DNA of 29,258 nt from Clostridiales bacterium (GTDB lineage: Bacteria; Bacillota; Clostridia; Oscillospirales; JAAYOS01): contig JAAYMG010000037.1 of assembly GCA_012521525.1 (NCBI GenBank), positions 1-29,258 of the forward strand. The letters are read 5' to 3'. The position numbers and the translations under genes are program-made. Position 1 is the first letter of the stretch. Every line of letters starts with the position of its first letter. The notes beneath the pieces were generated by a model. That model had not been told where the DNA came from and did not search any database. It worked only from the letters and a program-made list of their open reading frames with translations. Shown here piece after piece: positions 23,268 through 29,258 of the stretch.

Positions 23268-24440
23268 ATGAAAAATACTGCTGTCAAAATCGCAACGATT
23301 TTGCTCATGATCACTCTCCTGTTCGGATGCCTGGACGGGAGAGAATTGAGCGAGTTGGAAATCGTCATCGGGATCGGCATCGACAGTGCGGATGATCCCG
23401 ATTCTATAAAACTTACCGCCCAAGTTGTAAACGTTAGCCAACTCGGTTTGAGCGGAAGCGGCGGTGATCCGGATTCGAAACCCTACTGGAATGCGGCAAC
23501 TACCGGAACGACTATTTTTGAAGCAATAAGGCAGATAACTCATAAAACCGGAAACAGGCTCTTCGTCCCCCATTGCGAGGTTGTCATTTACTCAAAGGAT
23601 GTTGCAAAGCAGGGATTATACAAGCACCTTGACTTTTTTTTGCGTGCGATAGAGATGAGATTGACATCATTCATATTGATTGCGGAGGGAAAAGCCGGAG
23701 AAGTTCTGGATGCAAAACCGCAGACAGAGGAACTTCCCGCAGTCAACATATACAACCTGGTCAAATCATATGGATTTACTTCTCACCTGTATGACGTGAC
23801 TCTGAAAGAGTTTTCATCCCGCCTCATAAGCGAGGCCACGGCACCCGTAGCGCCGTTAATCAAAGTAGTCCAGGAAGGAGAAAACAAGGATGTCCAGGTC
23901 ATGGGTCTTGCTGTTTTCAAGGAAGACAAAATGATCGATGAGCTGAACATGGATGAGACTAGGGGACTTTTATGGGTCATCAATGAAGTCAAAAGCGGCG
24001 TACTGATCGTTCCGACACCTGAAGAATCAGGAGTAGCGGTCTTTGAGATAGAGACTGCCAAGGGTAAAGTCAAACCTGAAATAACCGATGACGGAAAGAT
24101 CATAATGCATATCGATATTAAGCTGCAAGCAAACCTGTCCGAACAAACAACTGCTGAAAAACTGGCCAGGCCAGAGATCTTTGAAAAACTGCAGGACAAC
24201 ATGTCGGAAGTGGTCGTTCAAGAGATAATGTCCGCTTACGAAAAATCGTCAAAGACCGGTTCCGATATCTTCGGCTTCGGTGATATGATCCATAAAAAAT
24301 ATAACAAAAAATGGCATGAGCAGCTGGAAGAAGATTGGGAAGAGATTTATAAGACGATAGAGTTTGATATAAAAGTTGATTCCAAGATCACAAAAACGAA
24401 TCTGCTGAAGAATCCCGTGACACAAAAATTGGGAGGATGA
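23268..24440 (+). CDS. gerKC: Spore germination receptor C subunit lipoprotein (GerAC/GerKC family), 390 aa
   Basis: The C subunit is a lipoprotein on the outer face of the spore inner membrane. The signal peptide ends in LLFGC with lipidated C21, and the mature start LDGRELSELEIVIGIGID is the Ger(x)C family signature. Later parts fit three-domain GerAC proteins: LFVPHCEVVIYSKDVAKQGL, FFLRAIEMRLTSFILIA, and the central GLAVFKEDKMIDELN followed by TRGLLW. ATG 23268 has GGGAGGAG seven bases upstream. The stop overlaps the B-subunit ATG (ATGA). Confidence 0.93.
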   Translation: MKNTAVKIATILLMITLLFGCLDGRELSELEIVIGIGIDSADDPDSIKLTAQVVNVSQLGLSGSGGDPDSKPYWNAATTGTTIFEAIRQITHKTGNRLFVPHCEVVIYSKDVAKQGLYKHLDFFLRAIEMRLTSFILIAEGKAGEVLDAKPQTEELPAVNIYNLVKSYGFTSHLYDVTLKEFSSRLISEATAPVAPLIKVVQEGENKDVQVMGLAVFKEDKMIDELNMDETRGLLWVINEVKSGVLIVPTPEESGVAVFEIETAKGKVKPEITDDGKIIMHIDIKLQANLSEQTTAEKLARPEIFEKLQDNMSEVVVQEIMSAYEKSSKTGSDIFGFGDMIHKKYNKKWHEQLEEDWEEIYKTIEFDIKVDSKITKTNLLKNPVTQKLGG

Positions 24441-25555
24441 ATGAAAGAATGAATGTAGAACGAGGGAAAATTAATGTCACTCAGCTTTTTTTCTGTGTCA
24501 CAGGGTTTGTTGAAGGATCAGTATTATTGGTGAATTTTGCGGTAGACATGACCAAATCCCAGACCTGGATGGCTGTATTGGCAAGCATTGCTGTTGCCAT
24601 ACCGGTCATTTACTCGTATGTTGCGCTCGCCACCAGATTTCCGGGATTGAATGTCATTCAGATAAATGATATTGTTTATGGACCAATATTGGGAAAATTA
24701 ATCTCCCTATATTACATTTTCTTCTTTGCTCTGACATTCTCCTTCAACAACAGGGACATAGGGGAACTCTATAAGATTTTCATCATGCCTGATGCTCCCA
24801 TGATATTTTTCCTGGCAGCATTTGCGGTCACTTGCGCATATGCCGTGCATAAAGGCCTTGAGCCGCTGGCAAGGGTAAGCCACATAATAGTTGCAATTTC
24901 CTTTACGGTCATGCTGTTGATCTTTCTCCTCCTTATAGACATCATGGATTTTTCAAATTTTCTGCCCCTTTTCGACGTACCACTGATAAGTTTCATTCAC
25001 AGCGTCCATGTCATCACGGCGATCCCGTTTTGCGAATCGATAGCATTCCTGATGATTTTCGGATCACTCGACAAGACCGAAAAAGCTGCAAAATATGTTA
25101 TATGGGGGTTAATCAGCGGAGGATTCATACTGCTGAATGTTGCCGTCAGGAATACAGCCGTTCTGGGTAATACCGTGACGATATGGACCTCTACTTCTTT
25201 TGAATCGACCCGCCTTATCGATATCGGTACGGTGCTGACAAGAATGGACCTTTGGATCGGTGTTATCCAGACGATACTGATCTTTTTCAAAGCGAGCCTT
25301 TTGCTTTATGCCCTTGCTACATCCGTCGCCCAGATCCTTGGATTGAAATCATATCTGCCGATACTTCTGCCTTTGACAGCAATTGAGGTCATTTTGTCGG
25401 CAACCGTATATCAATCGCCGGTTGATCACGCAATGACCACGCAAAATGCAGGTATCTTTTACAGCACACCGTTATTATACTTTACACCGGCGATCACTTT
25501 GCTGATAGCGGTAATACGAAAGCTGCCAAAAAGCAAACGGAGGAAACGATCATGA
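24437..25555 (+). CDS. gerKB: Spore germination receptor B subunit, APC-type permease (GerAB/GerKB family), 372 aa
   Basis: The B subunit is an integral membrane protein related to amino-acid permeases and is thought to hold the germinant. About ten hydrophobic helices are visible, starting with KINVTQLFFCVTGFVEGSVLL and including WMAVLASIAVAIPVIYSYVAL and IFFLAAFAVTCAYAV. FPGLNVIQINDIVYGPILGK is the family loop after helix 2. The ATG at 24437 overlaps the C-subunit stop, but GGGAGG is only one base before it; ATG 24449 (four codons later) has a longer spacing, so the exact start is open. It overlaps the D gene by ATGA. Confidence 0.92.
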   Translation: MNERMNVERGKINVTQLFFCVTGFVEGSVLLVNFAVDMTKSQTWMAVLASIAVAIPVIYSYVALATRFPGLNVIQINDIVYGPILGKLISLYYIFFFALTFSFNNRDIGELYKIFIMPDAPMIFFLAAFAVTCAYAVHKGLEPLARVSHIIVAISFTVMLLIFLLLIDIMDFSNFLPLFDVPLISFIHSVHVITAIPFCESIAFLMIFGSLDKTEKAAKYVIWGLISGGFILLNVAVRNTAVLGNTVTIWTSTSFESTRLIDIGTVLTRMDLWIGVIQTILIFFKASLLLYALATSVAQILGLKSYLPILLPLTAIEVILSATVYQSPVDHAMTTQNAGIFYSTPLLYFTPAITLLIAVIRKLPKSKRRKRS

Positions 25556-25776
25556 TATACGTACTCACGATATACACCCTGGTCGCGATAATCAATTTGC
25601 CGCCGCTCATCAAGAACGGTCAAAAAAGGGAACTTTTTGCGTTTATAGCTTTCTTCATCGTGGCATTTGTATTGAGCTTGCTTTATGCTATGGATATAGA
25701 GATACCAAGCCCGATGGAAGGACTAAAATATCTCATTGAAGATTTTATGGGGTTAAAATATCCCGAACCAAAGTGA
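25552..25776 (+). CDS. Small two-helix germination receptor D-like protein, 74 aa
   Basis: This small protein has two hydrophobic helices (about 2-20 and 27-48) separated by the basic turn KNGQKRE, with a short acidic-to-neutral C-terminal tail. Size, topology and position at the end of a ger operon match the D-subunit proteins known from Bacillus receptors such as gerKD, which modulate germination. Sequence identity to those cannot be judged here. Its ATG overlaps the B-subunit stop, and GGAGG is eight bases upstream, so it is clearly translated with the operon. No T-rich terminator follows; only an AT-rich inverted repeat lies 24 bp downstream. Confidence 0.7.
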   Translation: MIYVLTIYTLVAIINLPPLIKNGQKRELFAFIAFFIVAFVLSLLYAMDIEIPSPMEGLKYLIEDFMGLKYPEPK

Positions 25777-25799
25777 GCTGATAAAACGAAATCAAACAT

Positions 25800-25818
25800 T
25801 TACATTTTGACAATGTAA
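25800..25818. promoter_or_regulatory. Inverted repeat resembling the BlaI operator core
   Basis: TTACATT (25800-25806) and AATGTAA (25812-25818) flank TTGAC. The 12 nt TTGACAATGTAA (25807-25818) is identical to 26253-26264 inside the blaI promoter operator. It may be an end-of-operon hairpin or a third repressor site. Confidence 0.3.
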
Positions 25819-25841
25819 TTCGCATTCCGAAATAATTGTGC

Positions 25842-25870
25842 TTGACTTGCTGCGAAATTGTTATTATAAT
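25842..25870 (+). promoter_or_regulatory. Sigma-A promoter for tRNA-Ser
   Basis: TTGACT (25842-25847) and TATAAT (25865-25870) are spaced by 17 nt. The mature tRNA begins 15 bp after the -10 box. Confidence 0.8.
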
Positions 25871-25884
25871 AAAAAGGCTGCTAT

Positions 25885-25973
25885 GGAGAGGTATCGAAGT
25901 GGTCATAACGGGGCTGACTCGAAATCAGTTTGTGCGAAAGCACACGCGGGTTCGAATCCCGCCCTCTCCGCCA
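25885..25973 (+). tRNA. tRNA-Ser (anticodon CGA, reads UCG)
   Basis: Acceptor arms GGAGAGG (25885-25891) and CCTCTCC (25963-25969) pair perfectly, with discriminator G and encoded CCA (25971-25973). The anticodon arm GCTGA/TCAGT holds the loop CTCGAAA, giving anticodon CGA. A long variable arm (TGTGC-GAAA-GCACA) marks a class II tRNA, and the T arm GCGGG-TTCGAAT-CCCGC is intact. It is a single gene with its own promoter and terminator. Confidence 0.97.
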
Positions 25974-25980
25974 ATATCAG

Positions 25981-26013
25981 GCTAAAAAGTCCTCATTTCG
26001 AGGACTTTTTAGC
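25981..26013 (+). terminator. Terminator of tRNA-Ser
   Basis: GCTAAAAAGTCCTC (25981-25994) pairs perfectly with GAGGACTTTTTAGC (26000-26013) over a 5-nt loop; the descending arm holds five T. Its symmetry would also stop leftward transcription. Confidence 0.85.
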
Positions 26014-26058
26014 ATTTTAAGCGACAAATTCGATTTTACTGTATCTGAATTTTGAGTA

Positions 26059-26102
26059 ATCAATGCTCCCGGAAGCTCCGTTGCCTCCGGGAGTTTATTG
26101 AT
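26059..26102. terminator. Orphan hairpin between tRNA-Ser and blaI
   Basis: CTCCCGGA (26066-26073) pairs with TCCGGGAG (26086-26093), with an outer ATCAAT/ATTGAT pair (26059-26064 with 26097-26102). It looks like a terminator with a weak T-tract, but no gene precedes it on the + strand apart from the already terminated tRNA. The rest of 26014-26250 shows nothing I can name. Confidence 0.4.
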
Positions 26103-26250
26103 ACCTGCTTTAACATGAGGAACTCAAGGCCTGCATCGGCAGTATCATCTGTATGTTCATATCCCTGATAAAATATTCTGATTTCTTTCACATGGTGCTG
26201 TTTCACTTTTTACTTTACACAACGAAGTCAAAGGGAAAGTCCCTGCAATG

Positions 26251-26299
26251 TGTTGACAATGTAAACACATCGGTATATACTGTGTTTACATTGTAAACA
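26251..26299 (+). promoter_or_regulatory. blaI promoter with two BlaI-type operators
   Basis: TTGACA (26253-26258) and TATACT (26276-26281) are spaced by 17 nt. Operator 1 (26251-26267, TGTTGACAATGTAAACA) covers the -35 box and is a 17-bp dyad with one mismatched pair. Operator 2 (26283-26299, TGTTTACATTGTAAACA) follows the -10 box and is a perfect 8-1-8 dyad. Their centres are 32 bp apart, close to three helical turns. The TACA/TGTA core is that of BlaI/MecI operators, so autorepression is very likely. Confidence 0.85.
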
Positions 26300-26317
26300 A
26301 TCTGGAGTGAGCATCGA

Positions 26318-26710
26318 ATGAGCGAGCAGAGCATAAGCCTTACCAAAACCGAATGGAACCTCATGGAATGCCTGTGGGAAGCGTCGCCTCGTACCGGCAG
26401 AGAGGCAACGGACTATATGCGTAAACATGTGGGCTGGACCCGGAGCACGACGTTAACTATGCTTCGCCGCATGTCCGAAAAGGGTCTTATCAGCTGTGAA
26501 GAAAAAGAAGGAGTTAAGGTTTACACACCGCTCATCAAGCGTGAAGACGCTGTTATCAGGGAAACGGACGACTTCCTGAAGCGCGTATACAAGGGCAGCA
26601 TCAGCCTCATGATGAGCGCCATCACGAAGAGACAGGAACTCACAAAAGAAGAAATCGATGAACTATACGCCATTCTGCGTGAAGCTGAAGGCAGGGATGG
26701 GGAGAAATGA
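26318..26710 (+). CDS. blaI: BlaI/MecI-family transcriptional repressor, 130 aa
   Basis: BlaI-type repressors bind TACA/TGTA dyads as dimers and are normally removed by proteolysis after a BlaR1 sensor is triggered. The N-terminal winged helix is typical: LTKTEWNLMECLWEASP, then the recognition region WTRSTTLTMLRRMSEKGL and the wing EEKEGVKVYTPLI. The C-terminal half (about 80-130) is the helical dimer and cleavage region. The length is standard. ATG 26318 follows TGGAGTGA about ten bases upstream. It overlaps the truncated sensor gene by four bases (ATGA). The inducing signal and targets beyond its own promoter are unknown; beta-lactam resistance is not implied, since no beta-lactamase is seen. 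Confidence 0.9.
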   Translation: MSEQSISLTKTEWNLMECLWEASPRTGREATDYMRKHVGWTRSTTLTMLRRMSEKGLISCEEKEGVKVYTPLIKREDAVIRETDDFLKRVYKGSISLMMSAITKRQELTKEEIDELYAILREAEGRDGEK

Positions 26711-27096
26711 CGGAGCTCATAATCACTTCCTCCGTTCTTATCCTTGTGGTGGTCCTGATGCGGCATTTTTTAAAGGGTAAGATCAGCCTGCGCTTGCAGT
26801 ACGCCCTATGGGCAATGGTGCTGATACGTTTGATGATACCCTTTACCCTTTTTGAAAGCCCCATTAGTGTTATGAATGCAGTCGAACTGTCTTCAGCCTA
26901 CAAGAAGGCCGAACAGACTCTTTCAGAAACCCGGGTATACTCTGACGTGATACGTAACAGTGAACTGACGCCTGATGAGGCTCGTGAAGCCGGAAAAGGG
27001 ACGCTGCATGAGATTTATAAGGTTAGCACGCGACGTGTAAGCATTTTACAGAGGAAAACTTTTCTCGACCAGATTACATATCTGTATATTGCATAA
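26707..27096 (+). pseudogene. Truncated BlaR1/M56-type membrane sensor, N-terminal part only (129 aa)
   Basis: The N-terminus (LIITSSVLILVVVLMRHFL, then LQYALWAMVLIRLMIPFTLF) matches the first two helices of BlaR1-like M56 metallopeptidases, which should be several hundred residues long. After about residue 105 (GKGTLHEIYKV) the sequence no longer resembles the family, and it stops at 129, just ahead of a strong terminator. The HExxH zinc-protease domain and any penicillin-binding sensor are absent from the whole window. Most likely an internal deletion fused the 5' part to unrelated DNA. A functional mini-protein cannot be excluded, as the ATGA overlap with blaI and a good frame are kept. 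Without the protease, this locus alone could not relieve BlaI repression. Confidence 0.7.
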
Positions 27097-27099
27097 ATC

Positions 27100-27138
27100 A
27101 AAAACTCTTGGGAGGTTACATCTTCCAAGAGTTTTTTT
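27100..27138 (+). terminator. Terminator of the blaI transcript
   Basis: AAAAACTCTTGG (27100-27111) pairs with CCAAGAGTTTTT (27125-27136) over a 13-nt loop, within a run of seven T. It starts three bases after the truncated gene's stop. It is nearly symmetric and also sits downstream of the convergent lipoprotein gene. Confidence 0.9.
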
Positions 27139-27169
27139 GATTTCGTGATCTGATCAGTTGCGTTTTGAT

Positions 27170-28156
27170 TTACCAGCCTTCGGGGTAATGATCAAAAGCA
27201 CCGATGCTGTTTGCATCAATGAAATTTATTTCAGTATACGGATCGTATGTTATGCTGTCGTTACCGCTAAATAATGTATACCTCTGAATTTCCTTTTCCC
27301 GTTCGAACTGAATGACAACATCATTTCCATCCTGTTTAACCGATAGTACGGAGGACTCGGCAGCATCATCATTCTTTATTACGTAATCCTCAGGAATGAA
27401 CGTGTTGTACAGCCTTACAGATTTTGTACTGCCTGTTAAGTCAACACTGATCCCCGGCGGGCTGGGAGAATCACTGATCCAGGGCATGTGCGGGTGTTCC
27501 TGAAACTCAAACCTTATCCCGTACCAGCCATAAGTAATGATGGATAAGGTTGTGCATTGATAGCCCGGACCACTATCAAACACTTTTTCCGATGGCATGT
27601 AATATCCCTTTTCGATAAAATCGGCATACCTGCTTTCGCCATCATCTATGATCGTTGCATTATAAATTTTCGGAAATCCTTTTGACCCATGAGCGATAAA
27701 AACCGTGTCGAAATTATCGGAACGAATCCATACACTGTATTTACTTATATGAACATCAGATACATTCACATATGTTTTAGTAATAGGTATACGTTCTCCG
27801 CTTATCCTATCAAACCATGCAAATCTAAGAGTATCTGACGACTCTTTATACTTATATGCTACTACTGCAAGATCTCCTGCATCATATATTTCACTAACGA
27901 TTCTGCCATTTTTCAGATAAAATGATTTGATTTCATCATCGGTATATCGTTCACCGGTAGTTGGTTTCTCAAGTTGCCATGCCTTGAGGGCATTGGTTGA
28001 AAGTTCTTGTAAAGTATCATCAGGTTTTTGAGCAGCATTTCTGTCCGAAACTGCATTTTCCGGAGAGAAAGACAGCGGTTCAACCGTATCATCCCCGCAG
28101 GCTGTTAATAATGCTAATATCATAAGCAGAAGCAAAGGCATAATCGTGATTTTCAT
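27170..28156 (-). CDS. Predicted lipoprotein of unknown function, 328 aa
   Basis: The signal peptide ITIMPLLLLMILALLTAC ends in a lipobox with lipidated C20, so the protein is anchored on the outer membrane face. The mature part is rich in beta-type and aromatic segments (for example YGWYGIRFEFQEHPHMPW), with an acidic or Ser/Asp-rich N-terminal linker. I do not recognise a domain. ATG 28156 has AAGGAAG seven bases upstream; the longer in-frame extension would overlap the DUF2087 gene in another frame and is not supported. It follows that gene by 17 bp and so shares its promoter. It converges on the blaI/blaR1 remnant, whose lost sensor domain might once have been connected, but that is guesswork. 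Confidence 0.6.
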   Translation of the reverse strand: MKITIMPLLLLMILALLTACGDDTVEPLSFSPENAVSDRNAAQKPDDTLQELSTNALKAWQLEKPTTGERYTDDEIKSFYLKNGRIVSEIYDAGDLAVVAYKYKESSDTLRFAWFDRISGERIPITKTYVNVSDVHISKYSVWIRSDNFDTVFIAHGSKGFPKIYNATIIDDGESRYADFIEKGYYMPSEKVFDSGPGYQCTTLSIITYGWYGIRFEFQEHPHMPWISDSPSPPGISVDLTGSTKSVRLYNTFIPEDYVIKNDDAAESSVLSVKQDGNDVVIQFEREKEIQRYTLFSGNDSITYDPYTEINFIDANSIGAFDHYPEGW

Positions 28157-28173
28157 ATCCTTACTTCCTTGCT

Positions 28174-28458
28174 CTACACATCCTCTTGCTTTTTTACGAC
28201 CCAATACTCGCTGCCGTTTGGCTTCCTGCCCATAAATCCATACTCTATCAGCATCCTGCGGAGCAGGAAATAATCTCCGAAGGTGTGCCATTTATTTATT
28301 ATTGAGTTCACTTCCTTCTCGGAATAGATGCGATCCTCTTCGAATTTACCGGCAAGGTACTCTACCACAAGGATCTTTTTCTTTGCAGCAGCAGGGTACT
28401 GTTTTATCCTTCCTTCGTCATCCAGAAACACTGCGATATCGGGTGAAATATTGCTCAT
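28174..28458 (-). CDS. DUF2087 domain protein, 94 aa
   Basis: The sequence fits DUF2087, a small domain also found at the C-terminus of some regulators. It starts around FLDDEGRIKQYPAAAKKKILVVEYLAGKF, then IYSEKEVNSIINKW, with DYFLLRRMLIEYGFMGRKPNGSEYW at the end. The RRxLIEYG and GSEYW elements are the strongest signs. It is probably a nucleic-acid-binding winged helix, but no function is proven. ATG 28458 has GGAGGT five bases upstream; the longer in-frame upstream codons include the promoter. First gene of a two-gene operon with the lipoprotein. Confidence 0.8.
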   Translation of the reverse strand: MSNISPDIAVFLDDEGRIKQYPAAAKKKILVVEYLAGKFEEDRIYSEKEVNSIINKWHTFGDYFLLRRMLIEYGFMGRKPNGSEYWVVKKQEDV

Positions 28459-28486
28459 AAGAACCTCCATATTGTTTATAAGATTT

Positions 28487-28515
28487 ATTATAGTCCTAAT
28501 CATAAAGAATGTCCA
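28487..28515 (-). promoter_or_regulatory. Promoter for the DUF2087-lipoprotein operon
   Basis: Read leftward, TGGACA (28515-28510) and TATAAT (28492-28487) are spaced by 17 nt, about 29 nt ahead of ATG 28458. Confidence 0.7.
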
Positions 28516-28558
28516 TATGTGAGGCACAGGTGTTTATATTTTTATACAGAATCAACTA

Positions 28559-28587
28559 TTGAAATTATCCCCGTTCTACACTATAAT
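28559..28587 (+). promoter_or_regulatory. Sigma-A promoter for the aminotransferase gene
   Basis: TTGAAA (28559-28564) and TATAAT (28582-28587) are spaced by 17 nt. The predicted start near 28594 gives a leader of about 110 nt. Confidence 0.75.
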
Positions 28588-28596
28588 TAAAGGCAC

Positions 28597-28624
28597 TTGC
28601 AAGATTATGATTTGCAACTTGCAA
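28597..28624 (+). repeat. Three TTGCAA repeats at the start of the aminotransferase leader
   Basis: The self-complementary hexamer TTGCAA occurs at 28597-28602, 28612-28617 and 28619-28624, two of them as ACTTGCAA. They lie at about +4 to +31 and can form alternative short hairpins. Operator or leader structure is possible; no known riboswitch is recognised. Confidence 0.4.
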
Positions 28625-28704
28625 TATAAGTGTTTACGTAATTCAGCCAACCCTTAAAAACAGGCCATATATCATCACTCATCTTCAGTTAGGGGAGAAG
28701 GATT

Positions 28705-29258
28705 ATGCCAAAGCCACTTTCAAATCTTGTATCCACGGTCAAAGCCTCTACAACCATAGCAATAGACTCGATGTATAAAAAGATGAAATCGGAGGGCATC
28801 GATGTAATCGGTTTCGGAGCAGGGGAACCGGATTTCAATACACCGGATAATATCAAACTGGCCGGAATCAGGGCGATAGAAGATAACTTCACACGCTATA
28901 CTCCGTCAAGCGGTATTGAATCGCTGCGGAAGGCCGTTTGCGACAGGTTAAAAGAGGATTGTGGCCTGGATTACACTCCTTCTCAGATCGTAATATCGAA
29001 CGGAGCTAAGCAGAGCCTTTATCTGGCATTGAAGGCAATAACCAATCCCGGAGACGAGATCATCCTGCCCGCTCCATACTGGGTAAGCTATCTTGAGATG
29101 ATAAGGATGACTGGTGGAAATCCGGTAATCGTTGAGACAAGTCAGGATACGGGATGGAAAATGACGGCGGAGATGCTGAAAGCTGCAATCACACCTAAGA
29201 CCAAGGCTCTTATCCTGAACAGTCCGTCAAACCCCTCAGGAGTGGTTTATAACGAAGA
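28705..29258 (+). CDS. Class I aminotransferase, aspartate aminotransferase-like, partial (C-terminus off window)
   Basis: A PLP-dependent aminotransferase of fold type I. The visible 184 residues show VIGFGAGEPDFNTPDNIK, YTPSSGIESLRKAV, SNGAKQSLYLAL (cofactor phosphate region), PGDEIILPAPYWVSYLEM and LILNSPSNPSGVVY, all typical of the bacterial aspartate aminotransferase (AspB, subgroup I-beta). The catalytic lysine would lie beyond the window end. ATG 28705 follows AGGGGAGAAGG. Substrate is probably aspartate/2-oxoglutarate, but related aminotransferases for other amino acids share these motifs. Confidence 0.88.
   Translation, partial: MPKPLSNLVSTVKASTTIAIDSMYKKMKSEGIDVIGFGAGEPDFNTPDNIKLAGIRAIEDNFTRYTPSSGIESLRKAVCDRLKEDCGLDYTPSQIVISNGAKQSLYLALKAITNPGDEIILPAPYWVSYLEMIRMTGGNPVIVETSQDTGWKMTAEMLKAAITPKTKALILNSPSNPSGVVYNE

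Noticed and set aside
25838..26020. Open frame of 60 codons across the tRNA region
   Set aside because: It lies over a complete tRNA-Ser gene with promoter and terminator and has no ribosome site.
26060..26191. Leftward 43-codon frame starting GTG at 26191 (KEIRIFYQGYEHTDDT...)
   Set aside because: No ribosome site, no recognisable family, and its 3' end runs into a hairpin; it could be a remnant but evidence is too thin.
25885..26317. tRNA-Ser as an integration site for a mobile element carrying blaI and neighbours
   Set aside because: No integrase and no repeated 3' tRNA end were found downstream within the window.
26318..27096. Beta-lactam resistance operon
   Set aside because: No beta-lactamase or penicillin-binding protein gene is present; BlaI families control many other targets.

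Overview
The window looks like chromosomal DNA of an anaerobic, endospore-forming member of the Bacillota (class Clostridia or close kin). The evidence is a complete GerA-type germinant-receptor operon behind a forespore (sigma-G) style promoter, a SleB-type cell-wall hydrolase, a flavodiiron O2 reductase, a corrinoid methionine synthase lacking the activation domain, frequent GTG/TTG starts, strong GGAGG ribosome sites and sigma-A promoters close to TTGACA-17-TATAAT. I see no phage, insertion sequence, CRISPR array or rRNA. Base composition looks moderate (mid-40s % GC by eye).

Layout. (1) 1-7354, corrinoid and electron-transfer region. A leftward pair of HdrA-like genes overlaps by ATGA; the second runs off the window. 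Divergent from them are a DUF2284 cysteine-rich metal-binding protein, a RACE-type [2Fe-2S]/ASKHA corrinoid activator, an unrecognised 151-aa protein and an 810-aa MetH with homocysteine, pterin and B12 domains only. The divergent intergenic region holds a perfect 9-7-9 palindrome over the -35 box of the HdrA-like promoter. (2) 7471-9221, leftward oxygen-defence pair: flavodiiron protein, then a cytoplasmic Cu/Zn-SOD-like protein. (3) 9588-10937, a membrane diguanylate cyclase. (4) 11062-18916, nucleoside salvage: deoC, a BMP-type lipoprotein with an ABC nucleoside importer (like nupNOPQ), exonuclease III, and divergent tdk and udk. (5) 19167-21282, an Rrf2/IscR-type regulator, a YjbQ protein and a SleB-like hydrolase. 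(6) 21620-25776, germination operon in the order A-C-B-D. (7) 25885-25973, tRNA-Ser(CGA) with its own promoter and terminator. (8) 26251-28458, a BlaI repressor with two near-perfect operators, a BlaR1/M56 sensor cut to its N-terminus, and a convergent lipoprotein/DUF2087 operon. (9) 28705 to the end, the start of a class I aminotransferase.

How the parts may work together. MetH here has no S-adenosylmethionine-binding reactivation domain, and a RACE protein is encoded just upstream. The most economical model is that RACE, fed by flavin or Fe-S partners such as the HdrA-like pair, performs ATP-dependent reductive repair of oxidised cobalamin; this module is the best candidate for undescribed biology. 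Region 4 would import nucleosides (BMP/ABC), phosphorylate them (Tdk, Udk) and cleave deoxyribose-5-phosphate (DeoC). All functions are read from sequence motifs and family knowledge without database searches.
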